Origin: Ministeria vibrans ATCC 50519
Lineage: Eukaryota > Opisthokonta > Filasterea
Assembly: GCA_943704425.1 (NCBI GenBank)
Contig: CALSCP010002159.1
Location: 1 to 23,457 of the forward strand
Direction: 5' to 3'
Length of the DNA stretch: 23,457 nucleotides
The notes under the pieces were generated by a model. The model did no database searches and was not told the DNA's origin. It worked only from the letters and a program-made list of their open reading frames with translations. The stretch's first letter is position 1; each line of letters starts with the position of its first letter. A program made the translations under genes and the position numbers. Below are positions 13,257-23,363 of the stretch, in pieces.

Positions 13257-14583
13257 ATGTCGCGCGAGTACGAGTTTGACTCGTCCGGTGGGACGTTTGT
13301 GTACTTTGCGCTGTCGATTGTGTGTCTGTACCTGATCCCCGCGACCATTTCGCGTGTGTCGGCCGCCCTGGCCGGCAACGACGGCTCTGCGCGCGCCCTT
13401 GCGCTCGCGGACGAAGACAAGAACCAAGCTGACGGTACGACTGCTGGACTGGCGCCGTGGAGGCTCGCAAGAGGGCGAGGAGGCGTCCGTCGATGGCCTG
13501 CCGACGTGGCCCTCGCCAAAACAGCCGTTGCCGCCTGTTTCACCCGCATGTGACTGGCCCACTACACTGTGCATGTGAAGTAGACCCCCCTGCGACCGCC
13601 AAGAAGCCCCGCAGCGCGTCTGGCCAGCGCATTTGGCGTTTTGATTTTTTTTATCAATTATTGTCTTGCTTTTGTTTGTGGAACTGCCGTTGCGGTACAC
13701 CGCCTACCTCCACTGCATTGCACGGCACACCACGATCCATACTGATGTGTGTATGTGTGTGTGTATGGGGTTTCTTTTTGTTTTCCCTTTCTTTCTTTTT
13801 GCGTCTCCTCCAAGTCAAATCATCAAGTGATCAACATGAATGTATTCACCCTCTTAGAGTGCTCCTGCGCCTCCTGTGTCCTCAAGCGCAGTCGGATCAA
13901 GCGCCGTGCCAACAGCAAGTGGTCATGGTGGACTGTCACCTACTGGACCATGTGGGTGCTCTTCATCTTCCTGCTCTACGCCGTGTCGCAAAGTGAAAAG
14001 GGGTAACCAGAGAGTCGACGCGTGTGATTGATCTTCTTGCTTCTTCATCCACTCACACATGCACATGCGCGCAGTTACGTCGAGTACGATCCCTATGAGG
14101 TGCTGGGGCTCGAGCGAGGTGCAACCGAGTCGGAAATCCGCAAACACTACCGCAAGCTCAGCAAAACTATGCATCCAGACAAGAACAAGAACGATCCCGA
14201 CGCAGACGACAAGTGGGTGCGCGTCGCAAAAGCCTATGAAAGGTGCCAAAAAAACAGCAAAAAAAAAAAAAGAAAAAAAGGAAAAGAGGAAGTGTAATTG
14301 GTTGTTCTTTAGTTTGACGGATAAAGTTGTGCGGGAGAATTGGGAAAAGTACGGAAATCCGGACGGAATGCGATCGACATCGTATGGAATTGCATTGCCA
14401 CAATGGATTGTCGAGAAGGACAATACTCTGCTCGTAAGAATTTATCATTACTTTTATGAGGCTAAATTTTTATTTCTTTTCGTTTAGGTTGTTTCGTTCT
14501 ATCTGATCCTTTTGATGGTTGTTCTTCCTCTTGCCCTGTACAAATGGTACACCTCGTCGCAGAAATACGATGAAGAAAAACAG
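13257..14583 (+). CDS. SEC63: Sec63, 5' part (residues 1-236): membrane helices and J domain
   Basis: Exons 13257..13434, 13858..14002, 14075..14242, 14313..14433 and 14488..14583 encode the first 236 residues. The start YEFDSSGGTFVYF is typical of Sec63. TM1 spans about 13-32 and TM2 about 83-102, then YVEYDPYEVLGLERGAT opens a lumenal J domain with HPD at 141-143. WEKYGNPDG and SYGIALPQWIVEKDN follow, with TM3 at 205-224. Sec63 recruits BiP to the Sec61 translocon in the ER membrane. The last exon ends in phase 0 (KYDEEKQ) at a GTAAAA donor. The matching exon is not next: it lies at 17982, beyond fragments of two other genes. Intron 1 (13435-13857) is long and GC-rich, so a missed exon is possible. 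Confidence 0.92.
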
Positions 14584-14613
14584 GTAAAAGACAAGAGAGA
14601 GAGAAAGGAGGGA

Positions 14614-14619
14614 TCAAAG

Positions 14620-14710
<91 letters not shown>

Positions 14711-14756
14711 TAGAGAGATAGATATATATATATATAATATATATATAGTTATATAT
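14614..14756 (+). repeat. (GA)n and (AT)n tract at the left edge of the foreign block
   Basis: CAAAGTGATAGAGAGA at 14615-14630 runs into pure (GA)n to about 14706, then GATA repeats and an (AT)n stretch to about 14756. To the left is a Sec63 donor (14584). To the right is the acceptor of a CEBPZ exon (14978-14979). The join between the two genes must lie in this repetitive stretch. A second ACAAAGTGATA is at 14824-14834. Confidence 0.85.
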
Positions 14757-14979
14757 AATAATTATAATAATTATAATAATATATTTATATGTATAGAGAG
14801 AGAGGAAAAAGAAGGAGAAAGAAACAAAGTGATATATAGAGAGAGAACCAAGTATACAGAGAGTGTACGTATTGAGACATTGAGTGTATGTGAGTTGCGT
14901 GATTCGCTCTGCAATGGAGTGAGATTGATTGAGCTCCAAAAGAGTCTGTGCATCTCACACGCATTTGGGTCTATTGCAG

Positions 14980-16166
14980 TTTCGTGCGCGCGCAATGCCG
15001 GTCAACACTGAGGAGTTTCTTGAACAAGCAGAAGCCAATGTGGCTAGTGACGAAAAGTACGAATATCCACGCAATCATTTTCTAAACCCGTCCTGTTTAA
15101 CAATCTTTTATTTTGTTTGTACAGGTTCTTTTACGAGTTTTTCAAGCGGGCGAATTCATCGCAGAAGAAGAAGAAGAAGAAGAAGAAGGACGACGACGAC
15201 GAGAGCGACGACGAAGCCGCTTCTGATGACGATGATATCAGCAGGTACGAACAGCGATTGGCAATGAGGGGTGTCTAGAGAGAGTGCGCATGCGTGCATG
15301 TTTGCGTTGTATGTATGTTTTCCGCGCTTTGTTTGTGTTTGAGTACGATTGAGTGTTTTTTTATTGTTAGTATTGAGCATCACTGACTTTTTTCTTTTTT
15401 ATTCTCTCTCTATCCCTATGTCTTTCTTTCTATTTAGTCTGGGGAGTGAGGCGGAGCGCATTCTGACTGCTGAGTTGGGTCTGAACAAGGACGTGGATGG
15501 CATTGACGATGACTTCACCAAAGCGTATCTATTTTTATCCTCTCTTGTCGCCCTGCCCTTATTCTTGCATTGTTGACTTTACTAGGTTAAAAGAGAGTTA
15601 TGCGGCGGAACGGGAAGAGAACAGCCAAAAGAACAAGAAGAAGAAGAAGCGCAAAGCGGAGTCGGATGATGAGAGCTCTGGCGATGAAGACGATGCTGCG
15701 GCTGCTGCTGAGGCAGAGACACTGCGTCGCAACAAGGCACGCCATATGGACGACGATGCGGAGTTCTTTGATGGAGCAGATGACAGCGATGACTCAGAGG
15801 AAGAGATGAGCTCTGACGACGATGATGATGATGAGATGGCGATGAGTGATGAGAGTGATGTGGAGCCGACGGTGAAGGCACAGCTTAAAACTGCAAAGGA
15901 GTTGGCTGCTCGCACGGGACGCAGCGCGGTGTTTGCTGATGCTGATGACTTTTTGGACTTGCTTGAAAAGGACGTACGAAAAAATACCGACACGATGAAT
16001 AGTGAATTGATTGACTTTGTAATTCTTTTTTTTATGTTTCTTTGTCCCTTTTTGTGACCTATAGGCACAAGAAGAACTGTGGGAAGAGAAGCGACGCGAC
16101 GGAAGTCACCGCAAAAGCAACAAATCAACGCACAAACAGATTGCAAAACGACTCAAGCGCAAATAA
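14980..16166 (+). CDS. CEBPZ/Noc1/Mak21 ribosome-biogenesis factor, 3' part only
   Basis: Exons 14980..15056, 15125..15244, 15438..15524, 15586..15973 and 16065..16166 encode the last 257 residues, with an acceptor but no upstream exon. The fragment starts FRARAMPVNTEEFLEQ and continues DEKFFYEFFKRAN. This matches the CEBPZ C-terminal segment (LPVNSKEFL...DEVFFHRY in human). Poly-Lys and long Asp/Glu/Ser tracts follow, then SAVFADADDFLDLLEKD, the counterpart of the LFVSAEEFGHLLDEN box, and a basic tail. CEBPZ/Noc1 works in nucleolar 60S pre-ribosome assembly. The conserved CBF/Mak21 domain, about two thirds of a normal protein, is missing. Frame and splice sites are intact, so this is a truncation by rearrangement or assembly, not decay. 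Confidence 0.85.
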
Positions 16167-16193
16167 ACTAACATCAGAATCTTTTTATTTTCA
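16162..16193. terminator. 27-bp convergent gap with overlapping poly(A) signals
   Basis: The CEBPZ stop (16164-16166) lies inside an AATAAA hexamer (16162-16167), and the opposing acyltransferase stop begins at 16194. TTTATT at 16184-16189 reads AATAAA on the minus strand. Transcripts of the two genes must overlap at their 3' ends. Confidence 0.5.
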
Positions 16194-17706
16194 TTACAAT
16201 TCAGTGTGTGAAACGCGACTCTTTTTCAGCAGACCTAGCACATTGCGCTCACTGTTAATCTCATTAATGGTCGTCGCAATGAACAATTGCTATAATTGAT
16301 AGTCATTAATAATTGAACATTGAAATAATTTCTCTCTTTTTTACTTACTCTAAAAAGTTTCATTGTAAAAGGATCTAAAACAAACGAATGGGTGAACTTT
16401 GTGTACCAAACCCTTTTTCAGCGTACCTTTGACGATTTCTCGATGTTCCAATTTTGAAATTTCAATAACGTTCGTCATTGTGCCGGAAAGAGAATCTTCC
16501 GACGAATACCGAGTGTATTCCGGCTCAAGAGTGTTCATTAGAGTAAACACACTCTCACTGAACTATAAGAACAACTACATTAGTTTTATATGTGACGCTG
16601 AAAAGTGAAAGTTACCTTTCCGATTGGGTGAGAGTAATATTGAATTGTTTTGGAAGGAACAGTTTCAACGGCAATTTGTTCCACAGGACAACTGTGCCAG
16701 GAATGAGCCCACGCCAGTGAGTGGTACGGCACAGTCTGATCTACACACACAAATGCCCAATAATAGCAAATGTTATCATTATTATTAATTTTTTCATAAT
16801 TTCGTGGACCGTCTGTTGATGATTGTGTGTGCTTTTGTTGTATTTACCTCCCGAGCGATGAAACTCATTGACACCAACAGTTTCGACTGTCGCTCCCTAT
16901 ACAGTACAAATCAGAAAAGCAATATAGAAACATATAGACTTTACATTGCGCGTGAGTACTCCGCCTGCGGATTCCACAAGTGATGCCTTGAGCGCAAGAC
17001 CGTCACTATTCTCCTCATAGTCGTAAGCAACTTCCGTCTCAAGATCAATCCCCTGTTCAAACACCACACAGTGCCAAAACGAACACATCAATATCCATAC
17101 ATATATTAAAGAAGGCCATATTACTTACGTAGAGCATGAAAATATTTTTTATGGGCGGTCGTTGGGGTTTCTTCAGGAGAGGCGACAAGGGAAACTCATT
17201 GTAGTTTTTCCGCACGAGATTCTCCACACGAAGCAGACCTGAGTCATTGAAGCGGCTGCCCAACACATCAAAAAGACGACCCGATGCAACATCGTTGGAT
17301 GTGAAGGCCTCAGAGGACCCATCGAGGTAGGACACGCGGACAATCGTCGACAGCGCTTCGCTTGCTTCGGCACTGAGCGGCGACGGGTGACGCGGGAGAT
17401 GGTCACTCACGTCATTGTTGCTGTCGATGCTCTTACTGAGGTCTTCATGAACAGGGAAAAACCACGGAAGCGACCCGAGGCTCTGAGAAAGAACCTTCAT
17501 GTTGTAATTCGAGATGGGAAGGCCCATCGGAACGCCACTGAGAAGCGAGCGCACAGGCTGTCCTGCCCCCAAGAGCGGCGCCCCCAGACCAAAGTAGCCG
17601 TCAATGTGCTGCTCCATCCACGCTATCGATGCCTCCTTGCCCACCTCGTTGTCAAGCCATGTGACAAAGTGCAGAAGCACACTGTTTCCCTGTGAATGAC
17701 AAATCG
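16194..17706 (-). CDS. PDAT/LCAT-family acyltransferase, 3' part only
   Basis: Exons complement(16194..16289, 16349..16374, 16427..16562, 16616..16740, 16848..16896, 16945..17052, 17129..17706) encode the last 371 residues. The first exon present opens with ICHSQGNSV, the nucleophile elbow with the catalytic Ser. HFVTWLDNE, HIDGYFGLGAPLLGAGQPV and LLSGVPMG follow, typical of PDAT/LCAT. GDQTVPYHSLAW supplies the catalytic Asp and EHREIVK the catalytic His. The family transfers acyl chains from phospholipids to diacylglycerol or sterols, usually in the ER lumen or outside the cell. Everything upstream of the Ser elbow, including the signal/anchor and lid, is missing: the intron beyond 17707 runs into (GA)n and then into Sec63. 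The C-terminal exons, including a 26-nt microexon, are inferred from phase and splice sites. Confidence 0.85.
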
Positions 17707-17756
17707 CTAAAAAAAAAGAAAAAGAAACATCCCGACAGTCAGTCAACAAAAAACAA

Positions 17757-17760
<4 letters not shown>

Positions 17761-17832
<72 letters not shown>

Positions 17833-17932
17833 GGAGAAGTAGAAGAACAAGTGAGAGGGAGGAGAGAGTCAGAACGCGAAGTGAAAGAGAAAAAAACAAA
17901 GTGATAGAGGGAATATATATATATATATATAT
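17761..17932 (+). repeat. (GA)n and (AT)n tract at the right edge of the foreign block
   Basis: About 69 nt of pure GA (17761-17829) is followed by a purine-rich stretch, ACAAAGTGATAGAG at 17896-17909 and (AT)n at 17913-17932. To the left is the acceptor of the truncated acyltransferase gene (minus). To the right is the acceptor of the Sec63 exon at 17982. Its composition and order closely resemble the tract at the left edge. Confidence 0.85.
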
Positions 17933-17981
17933 GCGTGTGCGTTGAATGGGATTTTGATTGACCTTTTTGATTGGATTTCAG

Positions 17982-20269
17982 GTGCATAAGGAGACGTACG
18001 GGGTGTTTTACCAGTTGGCGGAGCACAAAGCCGTGGCAAAGCGGGTTCTGGACACACTGTGTGCGGCAGTGGAGTTTAAGCATGAGGTGACGCAGAGGGC
18101 TACGGACGGAGAGGAGCTGAAAGCGGTACGATGTGAGAGGAGGAGGTGTGTAAAAGTCATGCAACGGTCATTTGCGCCTTGACACGTATGACGTGACATG
18201 ACACACGGAATGATAATTATGATATGATCTAGCATGTTATTGCCAAATGACACGGCCACTCATATTGCAACTACATTTTCTTTGTGTCTGTTTTGTAGTT
18301 GATGGAAGCGGGAAATCTGGTTGTGGACACAACCAAACTCAATGTGGAATATCTGCTGAAGGCGCGCATTTTGCTCGCAGTGCACTTTGCCCGCTGCTCT
18401 CATCTGCTCACTGAAAATCTCCAGACAGGTAAGCTTTTTATTACTGTTTTTGAGAAGTAACACTCTCAAAAGAAAGTAAAAGAACATATTGAGTTGAAGT
18501 CAGGACTAACAGTCATTGTCATTGTGTCCTCGATCTGTTGTACCATTTTTTAGACTTTGATCACGTTATTGGGCGAGCACCAGGTCTTCTTGGCGCTATG
18601 ATTGACATCTATCTCATGAAGTGCAATCAGGACGAGCAGAAGGAAATCAAGAAGTTGCTTGGTCGCAAGGAAGCCATGAAGAAGTTTGCGTTCAAGAAGA
18701 GCAAGCACACGTATGAAAAATGACCTCGAGTCATTCTATTAGTTCTGACGTTTCTCTCTGTCTCTCTCTTTTTTTTTCTTCTTCTTTTTCTCTCTGTATA
18801 GTGTCATGACTGTGTGTCGTCTGTCGCAGCATCTTATTCAAGCACAGCCTGTGCCTTCCTTCCTTGGCCAGTCTCTCCTCCAACTGCCCCATGCGACCCC
18901 CGAGCATCTTAAGCGCGCTCTTGGCCGTAAGGTGACGCTTCCTCATGAGCTTGCGGGCCTTTCCGAAGCATCGCGACGACAGATTTTCAGTGATCTCAGC
19001 GACACTGAGATGGCCGATATCGAGCTGTTCCTTGAGCGATACCCGTGCGTGCTGATCAAGGCTGAGTGTGGCGTCAAAGAGTTCCACCATGTTGCTGAGG
19101 TCACGTGTGGTGCTCAGGCCACCATCACCATCACTCTCAAGCGCATCAATGCCTTCCAGGTACAATATTCCACGACACACACACACTCTCTCTGTTGTGC
19201 CTTGCCTCAACACTCACTGACACACACACACACATTGGTCTTTTTTTTCTCACGCACACACGTTTTAGTATGCAATTGTGAAGGCACAAGAAAAGCGCGC
19301 ACTGGCTCTCACGCAGCGCAGCGCGAGCACATCACGCAGCAGTGGTGCGAAGAAGGGCAAGGGCGGAAAGAAGTCGCGCGGTGGCGCAGCACAGCCCAGG
19401 CGGATCATTGTCTCAGGTGCGCTATTTTTTTTAAAGCTGTTGGGGCATTCATAATTTTCTTTGGTCGTCTTTTTGTCTCCCCTTGGCGTATGTGTTTAGG
19501 TTCGTCGGAACAGTCTGAGAAGAAGGCGGACGGAGAAACTGAGCGAGAGAGCACGCCCGACACTGTGGTGACGACAGAAGACAGTGCGTCTAACCAAGAC
19601 GGAGGAGAACCGACGTCTGTGGTGGAGGAAGAGGAAGAGGAAGACGAGGAGGAGGCGGAGGACCGACGGGTGATGGAGGAGATGCGTAAGATGCGACAGA
19701 AGAAGCTGGATGCGGCGCATGGAAATGAGGACAAGGAAAGTCCTGTGGTGCACGCGCCGCTGTATCCACGCGAGAAGCTTGAGCGCTGGTGGCTGTGTCT
19801 GGTGGACGAACGCAAGGAACGGATGGTGACTGCGCCTGTGCCGGTGATGAACCTTAAGAAGTACACGGGTGCGGTGTTTGATGACAACGGCGTGCTGTTG
19901 AGCGACGCTGAGCAGGATGAAGGGAGCTCAAGCGGAGTACTGGAGAAGGAACTCCGCTTTGCGACCCCTTCAACACCCACCACGCTCAATATCCACGTGA
20001 TGCTGGTGAGCGACTCGTACCTGGAGGCGCAGTACGAGTGCACTTTGGCGATTCAAGTGGTGGAAAAGAAGGAGACGGAGGATGAAAAGCGCGCAGCAGA
20101 GGCCCTCAAGAACAAGAAGAAGAAGGGCAAGGCGGCGTCGGGTGCAACCGACGCAGCGGGTGATGAGACAGAAGACGAGGAGGCACACGACGACGAGGCT
20201 GAGGAAGAGGAGGAAGAGGATGTCGAGGAGGAGAACCCCGTCTTTGACTATTCGGATGAAGACGATTAA
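17982..20269 (+). CDS. SEC63: Sec63, 3' part (568 residues): Sec63/Brl domain and acidic tail
   Basis: Exons 17982..18125, 18299..18428, 18554..18710, 18802..19159, 19269..19416 and 19500..20269 encode 568 residues. The first exon starts in phase 0 with VHKETYGVFYQLAEH, the segment expected right after the third membrane helix in Sec63. YLLKARILLAVHFAR, LGAMIDIYLM and the Sec63/Brl helical region follow. The FN3-like part contains KLERWWLCLVDERKERMV and NIHVMLVSDSYLEAQYECTLAIQV. The tail is strongly acidic and is the expected Sec62-binding site. Joined to the 5' part the protein would be 804 residues, close to the 760 of human SEC63. So the gene is complete but interrupted by a 3,398-nt intron that holds pieces of two other genes. 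Confidence 0.93.
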
Positions 20270-20340
20270 GTGTGTGTGTTTGTTTGTGTGTGAGAGTGAG
20301 GGAAAGTGCGAGTATTTGAGTGTTGGATGACGAGTAGACG

Positions 20341-20346
20341 ATTAAA
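20341..20346 (+). terminator. Possible poly(A) signal of Sec63
   Basis: ATTAAA, a common variant signal, lies 72 nt after the Sec63 stop. The 191-bp gap 20270-20460 otherwise holds GT-rich then AT-rich sequence and the 3' UTRs of two convergent genes. Confidence 0.35.
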
Positions 20347-20460
20347 ATGTGACTCTACCTCTTCCTTTGAATATTGATTATTCCTATATTATAATGTATT
20401 ACAAATAGAATCTTCCGGCCGTCCTGATTTGAAGGAGGACGGAGGGTGCTGCCTTTCCTG

Positions 20461-21200
20461 CTATTGCTGCTTGACTTGCGCGACGCGCAGTCGCTCAACC
20501 TGCTCTTCGCGCGTCGTGGTGCGTGCGGCTGACTGGGCTTCGACGAGGGCGGAGCGAGCCTGGCGTTCGCCTTCAAGCGTGATGCCACTGCCGCGAGCCC
20601 GAAAGTGAGTGAAGCGCTCTCGGCGATGGCGCATGGTGACGAAGGAGCTGAGGACAGCGGTCAGGATCATCGCCCCAAGCAGGACCTTAATCAGCTGCTC
20701 ATGCACCGCCTCGTTCTCGCCCGGCTGCCGTGGCTTGAACTCATCGTCCCAGTGGGGTGGCGTCTGCGCATAGTGGTAGTGGTGCGGGGCGCCGGCGTGG
20801 CCGCTGCGATGGGTGCTGTGGAATCGCAGCAGTGCGTCGTACTCGAGCTTGCGCTGCGGCGTCGACACGAGGTCGTACGCCTCGCTGAGAGCAAGGAACT
20901 GGCGATGGGCAATATCCTTTTGGGTGGTGTCATCGACGGTGTCGGGGTGGCACTTGCGGGCGCGTTCTGAGGTGGAGAAGGCGACAGTGCGAGTGTGAAC
21001 TTGCCGTTGCTTCCTTCGCTCTGCCCTTACCGAGGAACGCTTGGCGGATTTCTTTTGTCGACGCATCGTGCGAGACGCCAAGAACCTGTGGTACACAGAG
21101 GGAGACAGAGGAAGTGAGCAGGAGGGCGAGGAGAAGCGCGGATGACCTTGTACGCATGGAAATGCTGGAAGCGCCGGAATTGGCGCAGTCCCCCCAGCAT
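20461..21200 (-). CDS. Small J-domain protein with C-terminal membrane helix (DNAJC30/DNAJC4-like)
   Basis: Exons complement(20461..20966, 21031..21085, 21147..21200) encode 204 residues. Exon 1, MLGGLRQFRRFQHFHAYK, is Arg-rich without acidic residues, like a mitochondrial presequence. The spliced J domain reads AYKVLGVSHDASTKEIRQAFL, then RARKCHPDT with HPD at 43-45, then FLALSEAYDLVSTPQRKLEYD. A His-rich linker and one TM helix (about 128-147) precede a basic, coiled C-terminus. J domain plus distal TM helix resembles mitochondrial DNAJC30 and DNAJC4, so an Hsp70 co-chaperone anchored in a membrane is likely. I infer intron 1 (61 nt) because splicing restores the conserved YKVLGV. Without it an alternative ATG at 21157 enters the same J domain behind a signal-peptide-like sequence. 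Confidence 0.82.
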
Positions 21201-21539
21201 TGCCTGCGCAGTTTTCTATGTGTGCCACGAATAGCTCGTGATTGAGGACTTGGACAGAAAAAAAGCGGAGAATGATCAATGAAATTTAAAAAATTACGAT
21301 TATGACTGTCGACTGATCAGCTTGAATTCTTTGATTCGTCGGTCATAATCTCACAGACTACAGTTTCAGTTTGACGAAGAAGGTTCAGCTCATCAGCTTA
21401 GGCTCAGAGGCTTACCATGTTGTTGCAGACTTGGTTTGCGTCTGATCGTCGGCATGCACGCCGCACAGGCCACAGAGTGACCACAGACCGCAAGTCAGCC
21501 AAAGTCAGCCAAAAAGTCAATAATTTTGTATTCATCCCA
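21201..21539. promoter_or_regulatory. Divergent promoter region, J-protein/transporter
   Basis: This gap of up to 339 bp lies between divergent starts. TGATCA occurs at 21273-21278 and 21314-21319. AT-rich sequence spans 21280-21300. The right part (21417-21539) is open in frame with the transporter, from an earlier ATG at 21417, so it may be an N-terminal extension instead of leader. Confidence 0.4.
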
Positions 21540-23220
21540 ATGTCCGTCAATGCGGAGTATGCCATCGAAGAGGGCGAACGAAGGCCCTTGGTGGACCAGG
21601 CGTGTGCGGATGCCATCAAGTGCACTGAAGAGAAGGCGCCGCCTGCCACCGGCACGTTCTTTGGCAGCACCTTCAACATTGTACGTGTGTGCGCTGTCAC
21701 GGCCCCCCACGGCCCTTTGGCTGCTTACACGCGCCGCATGCACCTCCATTACATCTAGATGAATGCGATTATGGGCAGCGGCATCCTTGGCCTGGCGTAT
21801 GCGGCGCGCGAGAGCGGTGTGGTGCTGTTCACCTTGCTCATGCTCATGATGGTTGCCTTTGCGACGTACGCGTGCATTCTGCTGCTGCGCATGTGCACGC
21901 TGACCGGCAAGAAGTCGTACGAGGCGGTACGTTGACGTGGACTGAGGCCGCGAGAAGGAGAGACGCACCGACCTCCAAACGAGTGACTCCTTCTCCTTCT
22001 TCTTGCTTCCTTATAGATTGGCGATGCTGCCTTTGGACGAAAGGGCGTCATTGCTGTGTCCATCTCCATTTGCGTACAGAACATTGCCGGGGCGACCAGC
22101 TACCTGGTCATCTGCGGTGATCTACTGCCCGACATCATCAATGCGCTGGGACACATTCCGACAGGCGTCACCCACATCTACAGCAACCGTGACTTTCTCG
22201 TGTCGCTCGTGACCGTCTGCATCGTCTTCCCGCTTGCGTCTATGCGGCAGATTGGTCTGCTGGGCTACACGTCGGGCGTTTCTATCTTTCTCATGATCAT
22301 CTTCATGATCATGGTCATCTACGAGCACTCGTACATTCCCTGTCCGCTCAACCCGCTCCCCCCAAACTCCACCAATGCAACTCTCTCCTTCGTGTCTCCC
22401 TCTCTCTCCTCACCCCTCCCCTCTCTTGTCTCCCTCGCCGACTCACTCGCTGACCAGTGCAAGGTCAAGCTTGTCACCTTCAACATCCAGACTGTCTTTT
22501 CATTTCCCACAATGGCCTTCAGGTAAGAGTGACGGAGTGACATACCACACACGCGTGAACACCATCAATTTTTACACTCTCACACACACATTCTGTATAA
22601 TAATAATTATAATTATTATTAGCTTTGTGTGCCACACTGCACTTTTGCCCGTCTACGCTGAGCTCAAGGGGGCGACGGAGAAGCGTATGCAGCGCATCGT
22701 GTACACATCCATGTCCGGCACTTTCCTCATCTACTTCCTCAGTGGCATCTTTGGCTATCTGACTTTCTATGACCAGACGGGGACGGATCTGCTGCAGACT
22801 TATTCGCTGTGGAATCCCAACAACACCTTTGTGATTGCAGTGCGGCTCATGTTTGTCACGGCCGTCATTCTGACTGTGCCCGTGGTGCTCTTTCCGTCGC
22901 GCAAGACGCTCACCCTGCTCTTCTGGGGCTACGACGCCCCGTTTTCTTGGCTACGCCATATGACCATCACCGTCGTCCTTGTCGGCACCTGTCTCATTCT
23001 TGCGCTTTTTGTCCCCGACATTGTCGATGTGTTTGGTGTTGCTGGTGCCACCTCGAGCATTTCGCTTGTCTTCCTCCTCCCTTGTTCCTTCTACCTGCGT
23101 CTGTTCGAGGGTCCCTGGAAGTCCAAAAGGAAGCTTCCCGTCTCTCTGATGCTTGCGGCCGGTTCCGTCATTGGCGTTGTTTGTATTGGCGGTGTCATTG
23201 CGTCCTTTATTGTAACGTAA
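21540..23220 (+). CDS. Amino-acid transporter, AAAP/SLC38-like
   Basis: Exons 21540..21680, 21759..21926, 22017..22522 and 22623..23220 encode 470 residues. An upstream in-frame ATG at 21417 would add 41 basic residues. I prefer 21540 because MSVNAEYAIEEGERRPLV looks like the usual acidic cytosolic N-terminus of the family. The core begins GTFFGSTFNIMNAIMGSGILGLAYAARESGV, the hallmark TM1 region of Aa_trans/SLC38 carriers. About eleven hydrophobic segments follow. A Ser/Pro-rich lumenal or external loop with N-glycosylation sequons (22340-22460) sits in mid-protein. VFSFPTMAFSFVCHTALLPVYAEL is the conserved mid-protein motif. Such carriers move neutral amino acids, often with Na+ or H+, at the plasma or lysosomal membrane. 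The substrate cannot be read from sequence. Confidence 0.9.
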
Positions 23221-23250
23221 TAATATAACACACTGTTACGTATCATTTAA

Positions 23251-23355
23251 TCAAGTTCTCTGCGGGCTCAGCGAGAACAACACTTGTGCATGGCTGTTGT
23301 CGTTGGCAAGCGTCACGTGGCGCCTCTCGGGCGGATCGTCGACAGAGACGGTATA
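23251..23355 (-). CDS. Possible last exon of an unidentified gene
   Basis: On the minus strand an acceptor (TTGATCAG) at 23356-23357 is followed by 35 open codons ending in TGA at 23251-23253, reading YTVSVDDPPERRHVTLANDN and on to FSLSPQRT. A (GA)n tract lies just upstream in the putative intron, as in other genes here. A second frame is also open to a slightly later stop, so the frame is not certain. I do not recognise the family. The rest of the gene lies outside the window. Confidence 0.35.
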   Translation of the reverse strand, partial: YTVSVDDPPERRHVTLANDNSHAQVLFSLSPQRT

Positions 23356-23361
23356 CTGATC

Positions 23362-23363
<2 letters not shown>

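Noticed and set aside
14980-16166. CEBPZ fragment as a pseudogene
   Set aside because: Frames, four introns and the conserved C-terminal boxes are intact. Truncation falls exactly in an intron with a GA tract, which fits rearrangement or misassembly better than decay.
14980-17706. Ordinary nested genes inside a Sec63 intron
   Set aside because: Both resident genes lack their 5' halves and start at splice acceptors, so they cannot be complete nested genes as they stand.
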